A program made the translations under genes and the position numbers. DNA of 43,317 nucleotides, from NCBI GenBank assembly GCA_022823085.1, contig JAJDXV010000133.1, forward strand, positions 1 through 43,317. The letters are read 5' to 3'. How positions within the stretch are numbered: position 1 is the stretch's first letter; each line of letters starts with the position of its first letter. The notes beneath the pieces are model-generated. The model had not been told where the DNA came from. It did not search any database and worked only from the letters and a program-made list of their open reading frames with translations. This document shows, in pieces, positions 43,102 through 43,317 of the stretch. Source of the stretch: Candidatus Poribacteria bacterium (GTDB lineage: Bacteria > Poribacteria > WGA-4E > WGA-3G).

Positions 43102-43150
43102 ATTTTTTGTCAATAAAAAATTGTCGGTATCTCTGAGAACACGAAAAAAT

Positions 43151-43179
43151 TTGCAAAAGATGTTGCGATGTGATATAAT
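43151..43179 (+). promoter_or_regulatory. Promoter pointing out of the right window edge
   Basis: TTGCAA (43151-43156), 17-base spacer, TATAAT (43174-43179) with TGA before the -10. It is divergent from the promoter at 43073-43101. The bases from 43180 to 43317 are A/T rich, with no start codon and ribosome-binding site that I can support, so the gene it serves begins outside the window. Confidence 0.6.
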
Positions 43180-43317
43180 AGACTCTATAATGATTTAATT
43201 TCGTGTTGATTTTTTCGCGTTTATTAGAACATTTTGGCTTAAAATGCGGAAAAATGCCTCTACGAAAGTGGTTAAAAGACTATAATGTAAATTAATAAAA
43301 CACTGAAAGTTAATTTT

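Noticed and set aside
42913..43198. Short plus-strand frames near the right edge
   Set aside because: Phe/Ser/Ile-rich translations of A/T-rich DNA with no ribosome-binding site; they overlap the minus-strand promoter and terminator.

Overview
The window is dense bacterial chromosome. Housekeeping genes are separated by short, repeat-rich intergenic regions. The best guess for the host is Candidatus Poribacteria or a close relative. The pointers are very large, repeat-bearing RpoB and RpoC, an archaeal/eukaryote-type prolyl-tRNA synthetase, a xylose-isomerase-like TIM-barrel protein, a zinc-less MDR dehydrogenase and many small palindromic intergenic elements. This assignment is inference from style; the window contains no 16S rRNA.

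Layout. 0.2-12 kb (minus): rpoB then rpoC, driven by a near-perfect sigma70 promoter at 12080-12108. Both subunits carry a 35-45-residue repeat, about 20 copies in all, at the lineage-specific insertion sites. 12.2-14.1 kb (plus): a DUF4416 gene overlapping a P1-family (DmpA-like) peptidase gene. 14.1-19.7 kb (minus): a divergent EF-G, an MDR dehydrogenase with a palindrome over its promoter, an HtrA/Deg protease and a DUF1232 membrane protein. 19.8-22.2 kb (plus): a sugar isomerase/epimerase-like protein, tRNA-Pro(GGG) and homoserine dehydrogenase. 22.3-28.6 kb (plus): a fatty-acid synthesis cluster, yceD-rpmF-fabH-fabD-fabG-acpP-fabF (plsX absent), then a solo HicB-like protein and folK. 28.6-37.3 kb (plus): an AAA ATPase/PD-(D/E)XK fusion, then sucC, pgk, proS, a coiled-coil membrane protein, sucD, a small PD-(D/E)XK protein and panB. 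37.4-42.8 kb (minus): a coiled-coil membrane protein, two tandem diphthine-ammonia-ligase-like PP-loop ATPases, trpG, trpE and hisI, in that order along the plus strand. 42.8-43.3 kb: no conventional gene, but clear transcription signals.

How it works together. The genes cover transcription (RNA polymerase), translation (EF-G, L32, ProRS, tRNA-Pro), type II fatty-acid synthesis, the TCA step from succinyl-CoA, glycolysis (Pgk), and threonine/methionine, tryptophan, histidine, folate and pantothenate precursor synthesis. Promoters that can be read are sigma70-like, mostly with a 17-bp spacer and often an extended -10 (TGn).

Non-coding layer. There are three 119-bp MITE-like elements with perfect or near-perfect 12-bp inverted ends. 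Two have a 5-bp target duplication; one is nested in the loop of another palindrome and one sits inside the trpE leader. A second class is REP-like hairpins followed by CTAC (GTAG on the other strand), with compensatory stem changes. A third is a conserved leader, AACCGCAAGGAA, directly before rpoC, fusA, trpG, trpE and hisI. Upstream of hisI, a promoter, a His-rich 33-codon frame and an intrinsic terminator are arranged like an attenuator or a small-RNA gene.
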